A DNA stretch of 64,000 bases from positions 1,984,001 to 2,048,000 of the forward strand of contig OZ243960.1 of assembly GCA_965214435.1 (NCBI GenBank), read 5' to 3'. The notes beneath the pieces are model-generated. The model worked only from the letters and a program-made list of their open reading frames with translations, did not search any database and had not been told where the DNA came from. This DNA comes from Rubrobacter_A sp965214435 (GTDB taxonomy: Bacteria > Actinomycetota > Rubrobacteria > Rubrobacterales > Rubrobacteraceae). This document shows positions 16,947-25,009 of this stretch, in pieces (position 1 is the first letter of the stretch; every line of letters starts with the position of its first letter). A program made the position numbers and the translations under genes.

Positions 16947-17771
16947 TTAGCGGCGGGTCGCGGCGGCGAAGAAAACGGCACCGTAGTCCTGTAGCTCTTT
17001 TAGAACGAAACCGGATTCTGTAAGGAGGTTTTCTACCTCTTTGGGAGTGAAGAACTTGATGCCGCCGGCGCCGGTAAGACGTTGCAGGTAGCGGCCCCAA
17101 TTGGTTTGTGCCTTGAGGATACCCATGATGGCGAGCCGGCCGCCGGGCTGGAGTACCCGCCGCGTTTCCCGCAAAACCCTGGCGGGGTCCGCAAGCTCGT
17201 TCAGCGTGCCGCCGCAGACGGCCCCGGCAAAGGCGGCGTCGGCGAACGGCAGGTCTCCGGCGTCCGCCCGCATGAAAGACGGGAACGTGCGTACTTTCCG
17301 GGCGCGGCGGGCAGCTTCTTTTAGCATGGACGGGGAGATGTCTATGCCGACCACCGCTCCGGCGTCCCCGAGCTTGCGCTGTAAAACGCGGGTGTAGAGG
17401 CCGGCGGAGCAGCCGATGTCCAGGTAGGCGCCGCGTTCGACGCCGACGAGGTCGGAGATAAGTTCCACCTCCCGGTCGTTCGAAAAGCTTTCTCCGGTCA
17501 GGAGGTCTAGCGACCGGACACGCCACAGCGGCTCGTAGGCCCGCCCGGCGCCCGGTAGATAGTTAGTCAGGTTGGCGACGTTGCCGGCCCCGGTCGCGCG
17601 CCGCAGCAAGTCCAGGTATCCATTCTTTACCCGGTACCTCTTGCCAGTCTCGGGGGACCGGACGACGCCTCTGGTTATAAAGCCGTCGGTCTCTGTGCCA
17701 GAGACCAGTCGGAAGCCCTGCTGTTCCCGGGGCGTGTCCCTTACCAGCGAGAGGAGGTCCCGCCGGAACAC
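16947..17771 (-). CDS. SAM-dependent methyltransferase (UbiE-like fold)
   Basis: 274 residues. An N-terminal stretch of about 60 residues (RGVVRSPETGKRYRVKNGYLDLL) resembles the Trm112-like head seen before class I methyltransferases but lacks zinc-binding Cys. The methyltransferase core has motif I YLDIGCSAGLYTRVL, motif II VVGIDISPSMLKEAARR, RADAGDLPFADAAF and VLQPGGRLAIMG. The acceptor is unknown. GTG start at 17771 abuts the stop codon of the flavin reductase upstream, so the two are translated from one message. Confidence 0.85.
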   Translation of the reverse strand: MFRRDLLSLVRDTPREQQGFRLVSGTETDGFITRGVVRSPETGKRYRVKNGYLDLLRRATGAGNVANLTNYLPGAGRAYEPLWRVRSLDLLTGESFSNDREVELISDLVGVERGAYLDIGCSAGLYTRVLQRKLGDAGAVVGIDISPSMLKEAARRARKVRTFPSFMRADAGDLPFADAAFAGAVCGGTLNELADPARVLRETRRVLQPGGRLAIMGILKAQTNWGRYLQRLTGAGGIKFFTPKEVENLLTESGFVLKELQDYGAVFFAAATRR

Positions 17772-18407
17772 CTAGCGGCGCTTTCTGTTCCTCAGGCCCG
17801 CCAGCCGGGCGTCGTAGCCCCGGGTGGAGTCCATGAAGGCCCCGCTCTCCGCCGGACCGGAGGTTGCCCCGAGAGTCTGGTAGCCGCCCCCGTGAAAGAC
17901 CAGCGGTCCTTTTCGGGTGTCACCCATCTGGACCGCGACTACCCTACCGAGGAACAGCGCGTGGTCGCCGCCGGGATAGACCGCTTCAAGCTCGCATTCT
18001 ATGGCGGCCATCGCGCCCGCGGCTAGCGGGGCGTCCGTGGCTCCGTACCCGCCGCCGAGAACCTTGACCGCCGGAAGTCCGCTGGAACGCTCCGGGGAGG
18101 CGAAAAGCCGCGAGAGACCTTCCTGATCCGCGGACAAGAGGTTTACCGCGTAGGAGCCGGTCTCCCGGATGCGGGGGTTCAGACGGGCGTCCCGGTGGAC
18201 GCTCACCAGGAAAAGCGGTGGCTCTAGAGAAACGGAGATCACCGCGTTCGCCGTCATACCCTCGGCGGCTTCTCCCCGCCCCGAGGTCACGACGGTAACG
18301 CCCGTGGCGAAAAGTCCCATGGCAGACCGGAGGTTATCTCCGGTAGCCTCTCTAGGCTCCCAGCCGTACTCCGCGTTGTATGCTTTATCTCCTTTGTCGG
18401 CCGGCAA
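17772..18407 (-). CDS. Flavin reductase-like (HpaC/RutF family) protein
   Basis: 211 residues with a flavin-reductase split barrel: NLRSAMGLFATGVTVVTS...GMTANAVISVSLEPPLFLVSVHRDARLNPRIRETGSYAVNLLSADQEGLSRLFA, then the GDHALFLGRVVAVQ segment. It would supply reduced FMN/FAD to a monooxygenase or act as an oxygenase component itself. No partner monooxygenase is adjacent; the gene directly downstream is a methyltransferase, with no gap. Confidence 0.85.
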   Translation of the reverse strand: MPADKGDKAYNAEYGWEPREATGDNLRSAMGLFATGVTVVTSGRGEAAEGMTANAVISVSLEPPLFLVSVHRDARLNPRIRETGSYAVNLLSADQEGLSRLFASPERSSGLPAVKVLGGGYGATDAPLAAGAMAAIECELEAVYPGGDHALFLGRVVAVQMGDTRKGPLVFHGGGYQTLGATSGPAESGAFMDSTRGYDARLAGLRNRKRR

Positions 18408-18540
18408 CTAAAGTCTCTTTCGGTAAGGTAACGAACGTCCGGGTACACCGGGAGGCTACTACGCGCCGCACTCTTCTACAAGTTCTACAAGTTTCCTGCG
18501 AGGTTCCGCAGCCGGTCCGGCTGTCAGGTAATCTCAACGC

Positions 18541-19161
18541 TCAGCCGGGGAAGCTCGTGTGGATGCCGTCGAGGACGAACTGTACGGCGAGGGCGGCCAG
18601 CAGAACGCCGAGCACCCGCGAGAGCACGTTCGAGCCGGCTTCCCCGAAGACGCTCATTACCCGGGGAGCGAGTAGCAGCGAAAAGAGTGTTAAGAGCAGC
18701 ACGAAGGCCAGGACTAACATCACGAGGGTCACCTCTGCCGCGCCGCCGCCGCCGGTGTACAGGAGGATGGTGGTAAGGGCGCCGGGACCGGCGATCAGGG
18801 GTATGGCTAGCGGAAAGACCGAGATGTCGTTGTTGTAGGAGTCTTCGTCCTGGGCCTCGACGTCCGGGGAGCGCGCCCCGGAGGGCCGGTCGAAGATCAT
18901 ATCCACCGCCAACAGGAACAATAGCGCTCCGCCCGCTATCCGGAACGCCGGCAGCCCGATGCCGAGCGCCCCGAGCAGCGCGTCTCCGATAAAAGCGAAC
19001 AAGAACAATATGCCGGTCCCGATCGCCACTCCCCGGACCGCCGCCTCGCGCTTGTACTTCTTTGACCTCCCGCGAGTGAGCGCCGCGAACAGTGGCGCGA
19101 GCCCGATGGGGTCCACCACTACAAGTAGCGTAACGAACGCGTTAAAGACCAGCTCTGTCAT
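18541..19161 (-). CDS. MarC-family integral membrane protein
   Basis: 206 residues, six predicted membrane segments in two groups of three around a hydrophilic loop (RPSGARSPDVEAQDEDSYNND). Family hallmarks are LLVVVDPIGLAPLFAALT near the N-terminus and VFPLAIPLIAGPGALTTILLY in the middle. MarC proteins have no established function (the early link to multiple antibiotic resistance was not upheld). It is divergent from the alkaline phosphatase gene, with a Pho box in between that could act on either. Confidence 0.88.
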   Translation of the reverse strand: MTELVFNAFVTLLVVVDPIGLAPLFAALTRGRSKKYKREAAVRGVAIGTGILFLFAFIGDALLGALGIGLPAFRIAGGALLFLLAVDMIFDRPSGARSPDVEAQDEDSYNNDISVFPLAIPLIAGPGALTTILLYTGGGGAAEVTLVMLVLAFVLLLTLFSLLLAPRVMSVFGEAGSNVLSRVLGVLLAALAVQFVLDGIHTSFPG

Positions 19162-19205
19162 GGGCCAACTCTATCACCCGGCAAATCCGGGGAATGATGC
19201 CCGGA

Positions 19206-19271
19206 GTTCACCTTCATTTAACGCGAAGTTTCCCTCTAGTTAACTTAAGGCGTAGCGCCGACCGCTAGACT
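19206..19271 (+). promoter_or_regulatory. Pho box (four 11-bp repeats) and -10 element for alkaline phosphatase
   Basis: Four direct repeats of the PhoP type begin at exact 11-bp steps: TTCACC (19207), TTAACG (19218), TTTCCC (19229), TTAACT (19240). The first unit, GTTCACC, equals the actinobacterial PHO-box core. A -10-like TAGACT stands at 19266-19271 with no good -35, as in activator-dependent promoters. Phosphate starvation control of the downstream gene is inferred. Confidence 0.75.
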
Positions 19272-19341
19272 GGTTTTGTCTCAGGCACGGGAAGGTTGCC
19301 GGGGCGATGTGTCGTTCAACGCAAAAAAAGAGGAGGGATAG

Positions 19342-20823
19342 TTGAGGATGTTATTCAAACTCCCAGGGCGTTTTAGCCGGGTAAGCCTGGCGGCGAGCCT
19401 GGGGTTGGTCATAGCTGTTTTAGGCTTAACGGGTGTGTCGGGGCTCACGCCCGCTACGGCGCAGGAAGAACCAGCCGGTACGGAAGCGGAGGCCGGGGCC
19501 GCCAGGAGCGCTATCTTCATGATGGGCGACGGTATGGGAGCGGCCCAGCGCGACGCGATACAGCTCGCGACCGTCGGGGCTTACGACCGGCTGGTCATGG
19601 ACAGCCTGCCCTACGAGGGCATGGTCGGCACCAACTCCGTGGACCCAGAGACCTTTGTAACCGACTCGGCGGCCGGGGCGACCTCGTTCGCTTCCGGAAT
19701 CAAGACCGTAAACGGCGCTGTCGGCGTCGATCCAGAGGGAACCGCCGTCCCGACGGTCCTGGAGCAGGCAAAGGCTGCGGGCAAATCGGTCGGGTTGGTC
19801 ACGACCAGCCAGGTCACCGACGCTTCCCCGGCGGCGTTCGCCTCCCACGTCGAGGACCGGGACAACCAGACCGAGATCGCGCGCCAGTACATCTACGATA
19901 GCCAGCCGGACGTGATCCTGGGCGGCGGCGAAGACTACTGGTACCCGGAGGGCAACGAAGGAGCCTACCCGGACGACTCCGAAGCCGAAGAGACGAGCCA
20001 GAGCGACCAGGGTAACCTCGTCGACCAAGCTCAGCAGCAAGGCTACCAGTACGTCACAAGCGCCGACGAACTCGCCGCCGCCTCCGGACCCAAAGTCCTC
20101 GGCCTGTTCGCCAACGAGACGATGTTCACCGCCGAGCCGGAGCCGGAAGGCGTCTACGAGCCGACCGTACCGCTGACCCAGATGACCCAGAAAGCCATAG
20201 ACATACTTTCTCAGAACCCGAACGGCTTCTTCCTGTTCGTGGAGGAAGAGGCGACCGACGAGATGGGTCACGCCAACAACGGCGGGTTGCAGATAAAGTC
20301 CGGGCAGGCGCTGAATGACGCCGTGAGCCTCGGCAAGAGCTACGCGGATCAGTCCGGCGACACGCTCCTTATGACCACCGCCGACCACGAGTGCTGCGGT
20401 CTGAGCGTGGAGCAGACCGACGACCCGGAATACCCGGACGAGAACGGCGGCAATCAGGGCAGCGAGAACGCCAACCAGTCAACCGAAGACGGCCCCTTCC
20501 CGGTAGTGGACTCCGATTACCAGTTCATCATGGACTGGACGACCACCAGTCACACAGCCGTCGACGTGCCGCTCACCGCGACCGGGCCGGGAGCCGCCGC
20601 CCTGACCGGCAACTATGAGAACACCCACATCTACGACGTCATGGCAACCAGCCTGGGCGTGGCCGGTATAGCACCCCTGACCGGTGCCGCGACGATGCCG
20701 GAGACTGGCGGTCCCGGGGCCGAAATGCTCCAGAACAGGAACGCCCTACTCCTCGCGGCGGTCGGACTGCTCGGCGGGGGACTCCTGATCCTCGCGGTAA
20801 GACGCCGGAAGTCAGGCGCGTAG
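19342..20823 (+). CDS. phoA: Secreted alkaline phosphatase with LPXTG-like anchor
   Basis: 493-residue PhoA-fold phosphomonoesterase. Signal peptide ends near TPATAQ. Metal and catalytic motifs: FMMGDGMG (Asp ligand), TDSAAGATSFASG (nucleophile Ser), FVEEEATDEMGHANN (Glu/Asp/His ligands), TTADHECCG and TSHTAVDVPLTATGPG (His ligand). The C-terminus has a cell-wall sorting pattern: MPETGG, a hydrophobic helix and an RRRKSGA tail, so it is probably held at the wall or membrane. TTG 19342 follows GAGGAGGG closely; ATG 19348 is the alternative. A Pho box precedes it. Confidence 0.9.
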   Translation: MRMLFKLPGRFSRVSLAASLGLVIAVLGLTGVSGLTPATAQEEPAGTEAEAGAARSAIFMMGDGMGAAQRDAIQLATVGAYDRLVMDSLPYEGMVGTNSVDPETFVTDSAAGATSFASGIKTVNGAVGVDPEGTAVPTVLEQAKAAGKSVGLVTTSQVTDASPAAFASHVEDRDNQTEIARQYIYDSQPDVILGGGEDYWYPEGNEGAYPDDSEAEETSQSDQGNLVDQAQQQGYQYVTSADELAAASGPKVLGLFANETMFTAEPEPEGVYEPTVPLTQMTQKAIDILSQNPNGFFLFVEEEATDEMGHANNGGLQIKSGQALNDAVSLGKSYADQSGDTLLMTTADHECCGLSVEQTDDPEYPDENGGNQGSENANQSTEDGPFPVVDSDYQFIMDWTTTSHTAVDVPLTATGPGAAALTGNYENTHIYDVMATSLGVAGIAPLTGAATMPETGGPGAEMLQNRNALLLAAVGLLGGGLLILAVRRRKSGA

Positions 20824-20854
20824 CGTACGCGCCGGTAAAGCTTAGTTAACTTCC

Positions 20855-20893
20855 AGGAGTATCTCCTAACCTTCCCGGGAGATGCTCCTTTCT
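20855..20893. terminator. Possible bidirectional terminator, two small hairpins
   Basis: Between convergent genes lie AGGAG-TAT-CTCCT (20855-20867) and GGAG-ATG-CTCC (20878-20888), two similar short stems. T-tracts are weak, so this is tentative. Confidence 0.35.
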
Positions 20894-20898
20894 ATCTT

Positions 20899-21636
20899 CT
20901 ATTGCCGCACCGCCCGCCACCAGCCTCTCATCCCCCGCGCCCGGTCTAGCAGATCTTTGCCGACCACGGCTTCTTCGGCCTCGAAGCGTTCATGGATCTC
21001 CGCCTTGAGAGCTTCCACGACCTGGGGGACGCTTACCGGCAGGTCTCCGACCCCTTCCGGCCGGAAAGGAAGCCCCAGAGCGCCGTAGAGCTTTTCCAGG
21101 ACACGGGCGACCGCGGTGGTCTCTTCTACCAGGACGAGCGCCTCCACCCGCGCCGCCCGGCGGGTAACCCTTTGGGCGAGGCCGGCGACTTTTATGCCCT
21201 GCGGACCGCCGGCCCGGATAGAGTACGTCCCCGGACAGAACTCCGCTTCCACCTCCCCGGCTTCAGCCTCGACCCCGAGGCGCCCGAGCGCCGCTACAAG
21301 GATGCCCGACCCGTCGGTGTACCGCTCGTAGAGCCCGTGCCGGAGATCCCGGACCGGTAAGGTAAGCGAGAACGAGATAGAGCCCTCGTTAGCCGCCACC
21401 GCCCCGCCGCCGGAGTTCCGCACCAAGACCGGGAAACCGGCCTCCTCCGCGGCCCGCGCGGCCGTCTCGAAGCCGGGAAGCCGGGTCTCCGGCCGGGTCG
21501 CCGCCACGTAAGGCGTGGAGCTCCAGAGGAGCGCCGTCGCCTCCCGCTCTCCGGAGGCGACGTCTTCTAGCAAGACCTGCTGAAGCCCGAAGCCGTCCTC
21601 CGGGTCTTTGAAAAGCTGCGGGACGAGTATCTGCAC
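20899..21636 (-). CDS. Biotin/lipoate protein ligase (LplA/LipM)-like protein
   Basis: About 245 residues, start GTG at 21636 (V-Q-I-L-V-P-Q-L-F), chosen because longer versions run into the divergent cofD gene and read as low-complexity sequence. The family motifs RNSGGGAVAANEGSISFSLTLP (RRxSGGGAV) and GIKVAGLAQRVTRRAARVEALVLV (catalytic Lys and its surroundings) are clear. It would attach or transfer octanoate or lipoate to carrier domains. No lipoyl-enzyme gene is adjacent. Divergent from cofD with about 50 bp between. Confidence 0.8.
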   Translation of the reverse strand: MQILVPQLFKDPEDGFGLQQVLLEDVASGEREATALLWSSTPYVAATRPETRLPGFETAARAAEEAGFPVLVRNSGGGAVAANEGSISFSLTLPVRDLRHGLYERYTDGSGILVAALGRLGVEAEAGEVEAEFCPGTYSIRAGGPQGIKVAGLAQRVTRRAARVEALVLVEETTAVARVLEKLYGALGLPFRPEGVGDLPVSVPQVVEALKAEIHERFEAEEAVVGKDLLDRARGMRGWWRAVRQ

Positions 21637-21688
21637 GGTGCTAAGATAGCAGCTAGATGAGGCTGACGAACCCATTGAAGCACACCCG

Positions 21689-22624
21689 GTGAAGGTGGCC
21701 GCGCTCGCTGGCGGGGTTGGCGGCGCGAAGCTGGCGGCCGGGCTACAGGCCGCGCTTCCGCCCGGGGACCTCACCGTAGTGGTGAACACCGCCGACGACT
21801 TCGACCTCTGGGGCCTGCGCATCTGTCCCGACCTCGACACCGTGACGTATACCCTCGCGGATCTCGCGAACCCCGATACCGGCTGGGGTATGAAAGATGA
21901 ATCTTTTACGACTTTAAATATGCTATCGACCTACGGCGAGGACACCTGGTTCACGCTCGGGGACAAGGACCTCGCAACCCACATCCTGCGCACGAGCCGG
22001 TTGCGGGCCGGAGAAAGCCTGACGAGTATCATCGCCGCGCTATCACGGGCGCTCGGCGTGGAAAGTACGCTCCTGCCGATGTGCGACGAGCCGGTCTCGA
22101 CGGTGCTCGACACCCCGGATGGGGAGTTGGAGTTCCAGGAGTACTTTGTGCGCCGCCGTCAGAAAGACGAAGTGCTCGGCCTCGAACTACGCGGCATAGA
22201 GGATGCCCGGACCCCGGAGGCTGTCTCGCGGGCGTTCGCCGACGCGGACGCCATAGTGTTCTGCCCGTCGAACCCGGTGGTCAGCATCGGACCCATCCTC
22301 GCGGTGCCCGAGATGCGGGAGGCTGTAGAGTCGTCTCCGGCTGCAAAAGTCGCTGTGAGCCCCATAATCGGTGGCCGGGCGCTAAAGGGGCCGGCGGATA
22401 AGATGCTAGCTTCTCTAGGCCACGAGGTGTCGGCGGCGGGGGTAGCTAGGATCTACGCCGGCCTGATAACCGGTATGGTCACAGACCACGCCGACGCGGG
22501 GGAGACGGCCCGGATAGAAGAACTCGGCCTGCGGGTGTTAGAGACGGACGCCGTAATGCGCGACGCAGCCGACCGGACGCGCCTGGCGCGGGAGATCCTG
22601 GAGTTTAGTAATGAACCACATTGA
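21689..22624 (+). CDS. cofD: 2-phospho-L-lactate (phosphoenolpyruvate) transferase, F420 synthesis
   Basis: 311-residue CofD/FbiA enzyme that joins the lactyl or enolpyruvyl phosphate donor to the deazaflavin Fo, giving F420-0 or its dehydro form. Opening VAALAGGVGGAKLAAGLQ, then VVVNTADDFDLWGLRICPDLDTVTYTLADLANPDTGWG and FCPSNPVVSIGPILAVPEMR are diagnostic. GTG start at 21689. It is the first of three overlapping F420 genes (cofD-cofC-cofE), an arrangement that gives cytosolic assembly of the coenzyme from Fo; the Fo synthase is not in this window. Confidence 0.95.
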   Translation: MKVAALAGGVGGAKLAAGLQAALPPGDLTVVVNTADDFDLWGLRICPDLDTVTYTLADLANPDTGWGMKDESFTTLNMLSTYGEDTWFTLGDKDLATHILRTSRLRAGESLTSIIAALSRALGVESTLLPMCDEPVSTVLDTPDGELEFQEYFVRRRQKDEVLGLELRGIEDARTPEAVSRAFADADAIVFCPSNPVVSIGPILAVPEMREAVESSPAAKVAVSPIIGGRALKGPADKMLASLGHEVSAAGVARIYAGLITGMVTDHADAGETARIEELGLRVLETDAVMRDAADRTRLAREILEFSNEPH

Positions 22625-23240
22625 TCCATCGGACGTCTTTGCCGCCGTGCCGGTCAAGGACCTTTGGGGCACGAAGAGCCGGCTCTCCCCGGTCCTCGAC
22701 CCCGGCGCGCGGGCCGGGCTCACCCTGTACATGATGCAGCGCGTGATCCGAACCCTGCACGAAACCGGCATCGGTCGCGTCTGCGTAGTCAGCCCGGACG
22801 AGACGGTGCTGGATAGCGCACGGGAGTCCGGAGCTTATACGCTGCGCCAGAAGAGCCGCGGCCTGAACCCGGCACTGGAGGAGGCTCGCGAGCGGGCACT
22901 AGACGAGAATTACCCGGCGTTCCTGGCGTTGCCCGCCGACCTGCCGCTACTCGAAGCCCCGGACATTCGGGCGCTTTTGGCGGAACTTGGAGAGGCGCAA
23001 GTCGTCATCTCCCCGGACAGTGTCCTCGCCGGTACGAACGCCCTCCTCCTGCGTCCCCCGGACGCCCTCCCGTTCCTGTTCGGTCCCGGCAGCTACGAGG
23101 CTCACCGGAGCGCCGCCAAAGAAAAGGGTTTCACCCTGAAGCCCTGCCACCGCCCGTCCCTGGCCTTCGACATCGACACCAGCGAGCACCTGGAGCGCCT
23201 GCGCCAGCTTTCGCCGACGGAGGTTCCGTGGCGGGCATAG
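22611..23240 (+). CDS. cofC: Phospholactate/phosphoenolpyruvate guanylyltransferase, F420 synthesis
   Basis: 209-residue CofC/FbiD nucleotidyltransferase that activates 2-phospholactate or phosphoenolpyruvate with GTP for CofD. Motifs: AAVPVKDLWGTKSRLSPVLDPGARAGLTLYMMQRVIRTL (substrate loop with the KxRLS pattern), LALPADLPLLEAPDIRALL (metal-binding DxPL) and ISPDSVLAGTNALLLRPPDALPFLFGPGSYEAHRSAA, then FDIDTSEHL. It overlaps cofD by 14 bp and the beginning of cofE by 13 bp, so all three should be translated together. Confidence 0.93.
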   Translation: MNHIDPSDVFAAVPVKDLWGTKSRLSPVLDPGARAGLTLYMMQRVIRTLHETGIGRVCVVSPDETVLDSARESGAYTLRQKSRGLNPALEEARERALDENYPAFLALPADLPLLEAPDIRALLAELGEAQVVISPDSVLAGTNALLLRPPDALPFLFGPGSYEAHRSAAKEKGFTLKPCHRPSLAFDIDTSEHLERLRQLSPTEVPWRA

Positions 23241-23970
23241 AGATAATCCCCGTTACGGTATACCCGAAGTCTTCCCCGGGGAAGACCTGCCGGAGGCCAT
23301 CGCCCGTAGCGCCGGTGACACGTTGCTCCCCGGGGACGTCGTGGTCGTTACGCACAAGGTCGTCAGCAAGGCCGAGGGCCGTCTGGTTGACCTCCGGGAG
23401 GTCGAACCTTCGGCGCTCGCGAAGGGTTACGCCACCCGCTACGGCAAGGACCCGCGCCAGACCGAGGTCGTGTTGCGCGAGAGCCGGCGCATCGTGCGCA
23501 TGGACCGGGGCGTGATCATCTCCGAGACCCACCACGGCTTTGTCTGCGCCAACGCCGGTGTGGACGCCTCGAACGTGCCCGGCAAAGACGTAGTCTGCCT
23601 CCTACCGCTCGACCCCGACGCCTCCGCCGCCCGGCTCCGCGACTCTCTGGCCGCCCGCGCCGGTGGGGACCTGGCCGTGGTCATCTCCGACTCCTTCGGT
23701 CGCACCTGGAGGACCGGCATCACGGACGTCGCCATAGGCGTCGCCGGTATGAACCCGCTGGCCGACTACCGGGGAGGCTACGACCCTCACGGCCATGAGC
23801 TCTCCGCCAGCATCCTCGCCGTGGCCGACGAACTGGCCGCCGCCGCCGAACTCGTGATGGGCAAAACTGCCGGGGTGCCGGTCGCCCTCGTGAGGAACTA
23901 CCCGTACGAACCCGGCTCCGGGACCGGTAAAAACCTCCTCATGGACCCCGATAGAGACATGTTCCGGTAG
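23228..23970 (+). CDS. cofE: F420-0:gamma-glutamyl ligase, apparent frameshift near N-terminus
   Basis: CofE adds gamma-linked glutamates to F420-0. The body (23251-23970) is intact: LLPGDVVVVTHKVVSKAEGR, RMDRGVIISETHHGFVCANAGVDASNVPG, VISDSFGRTWRTGITDVAIGVAGMNPLADYRG. The natural start GTG 23228 (V-A-G-I-E-I-I-P) lies in another frame; restoring one C in the CCCC run at 23248-23251 would give IIPRYGIPEVFPGEDLPEAIA joined to the body without gaps. So either this is a one-base sequencing error, a real lesion, or translation starts late (TTG 23323), which would drop the first beta strand. No FbiB-type C-terminal domain is attached; total about 248 residues. Confidence 0.85.
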
Positions 23971-24019
23971 GAAAATCAGGGTAATTTCTTAAATCCGACA
24001 AAATTTATCGTGTTTTACG

Positions 24020-24048
24020 TTGACGCTTGCGGATACGTTGCCTAGTAT
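24020..24048 (+). promoter_or_regulatory. Promoter of the sulfate assimilation operon
   Basis: TTGACG (24020-24025), 17 bp, TAGTAT (24043-24048): a near-ideal housekeeping promoter about 185 bp before cysH. Confidence 0.7.
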
Positions 24049-24054
24049 CTCCCT

Positions 24055-24232
24055 GCGATGAAGTTTGAACTTACAGGCGAGGTGCGTCCGAACGTGAGAA
24101 GCCGGGAAGGTTTTTGAGAAATCCTCGCGTCCGATGTAGCGGCTAATATCGAGACCCGCTTTTGCCCGGGCTCTCGTTCCGGGAACCGAGATACATCTAC
24201 AAAGTCTTATTTTTATAGGGAAGGTTCGCGCG
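24055..24232 (+). promoter_or_regulatory. Structured 5' leader of the cys operon, class unknown
   Basis: The stretch between the promoter and cysH can form a long-range stem GCGAGG (24077-24082) with CCTCGC (24123-24128) and a hairpin CCCGG (24165-24169) with CCGGG (24179-24183). The conserved cores of SAM-I, SAM-IV, T-box or cobalamin elements were not recognised. AGGGAAGG just before 24233 is the likely ribosome site. Confidence 0.35.
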
Positions 24233-25009
24233 GTGTCTAAGATTTTAGGAACGGAGCGTCAAAGCAATCTCGCGGTCTCCGACAGGCTGTTGCGGGTATC
24301 GGAGAGCCTTGAGGGGGCCAGCGCCGGGGAGGTGCTGCGGTGGGCGGCCGAGGAGTACGGCCGAGACCTCGCCCTTTCGGTGTCCTTCGGCGGTGCGGAG
24401 GGCATGGTCCTGCTCGACATGCTCTCAAAGATCACCGATAAAGCCACCGTCCTCTCCATAGACACCGGCTTTCTCTTTCCCGAGACCGTCCGCTTCCGTG
24501 AAGAGGTGATGTCCGGCTGCTACAAGGCGCTCCGCCTTGAGGTCTTGAGGTCGGAGCTTTCCATAGAGGAGCAGGTCGCCCGCTACGGGACGGGTCTCTA
24601 CGGCTGCCGCCCCGACACTTGCTGCCAGATAAGGAAGGTAGAGCCGATGCAGCGGGCGATGCAGGAGTACGGGGCGTGGATAACCGGGATACGACGCTCC
24701 CAGACGCCCCAGCGGGCCGCCACGCCGATAGTCGGGTACGAGGAGCGGTATGAGGCGGCAAAGGTGGCACCGCTGGCGTCGTGGAGCAAGGAAGCGGTGT
24801 GGGAGTACGTGGCCGAGCAAGACGTGCCGGTGAACCCACTGCTCTACAAGGGATACACGAGCATTGGGTGCTGGCCGCAGACGCGACAGGTAGGAGAGGG
24901 AGAGGACGAGCGGGCCGGTAGGTGGTCGGGGCTGGAGAAGACGGAGTGCGGCTTGCACTGGGACGCCGACGGTAAGCCTGGAAGAAAGGGCGCGAGCGAC
25001 AATGATTAG
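24233..25009 (+). CDS. cysH: Adenylylsulfate/phosphoadenylylsulfate reductase with altered Fe-S motif
   Basis: 258-residue CysH that reduces APS or PAPS to sulfite. The P-loop-like SVSFGGAEGMVLLDML, the DTGFLFPETVRF segment and the catalytic ECGLH (Cys239) are present. APS reductases bind a [4Fe-4S] cluster with CC plus CxxC; here CC is present (Cys130-Cys131) but the second pair reads GCWPQT: Cys213 followed by Gln216 where Cys is expected. PAPS reductases lack all four, so this is an intermediate form. GTG start after AGGGAAGG; it overlaps the sulfite reductase gene by 8 bp. An APS kinase gene further on could provide PAPS. Confidence 0.88.
   Translation: MSKILGTERQSNLAVSDRLLRVSESLEGASAGEVLRWAAEEYGRDLALSVSFGGAEGMVLLDMLSKITDKATVLSIDTGFLFPETVRFREEVMSGCYKALRLEVLRSELSIEEQVARYGTGLYGCRPDTCCQIRKVEPMQRAMQEYGAWITGIRRSQTPQRAATPIVGYEERYEAAKVAPLASWSKEAVWEYVAEQDVPVNPLLYKGYTSIGCWPQTRQVGEGEDERAGRWSGLEKTECGLHWDADGKPGRKGASDND

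Noticed and set aside
19426..20388. Long minus-strand open frame of 320 codons opposite the alkaline phosphatase
   Set aside because: It is a shadow of the high-GC phoA gene; its translation is Arg/Gly/Val-rich with no domain, and phoA has full motifs, start site and promoter.
24055..24232. SAM or T-box riboswitch ahead of cysH
   Set aside because: Neither the SAM-I/IV core nor the T-box AGGGTGG-ACCGCG sequence is present, so it is listed only as an unclassified leader.
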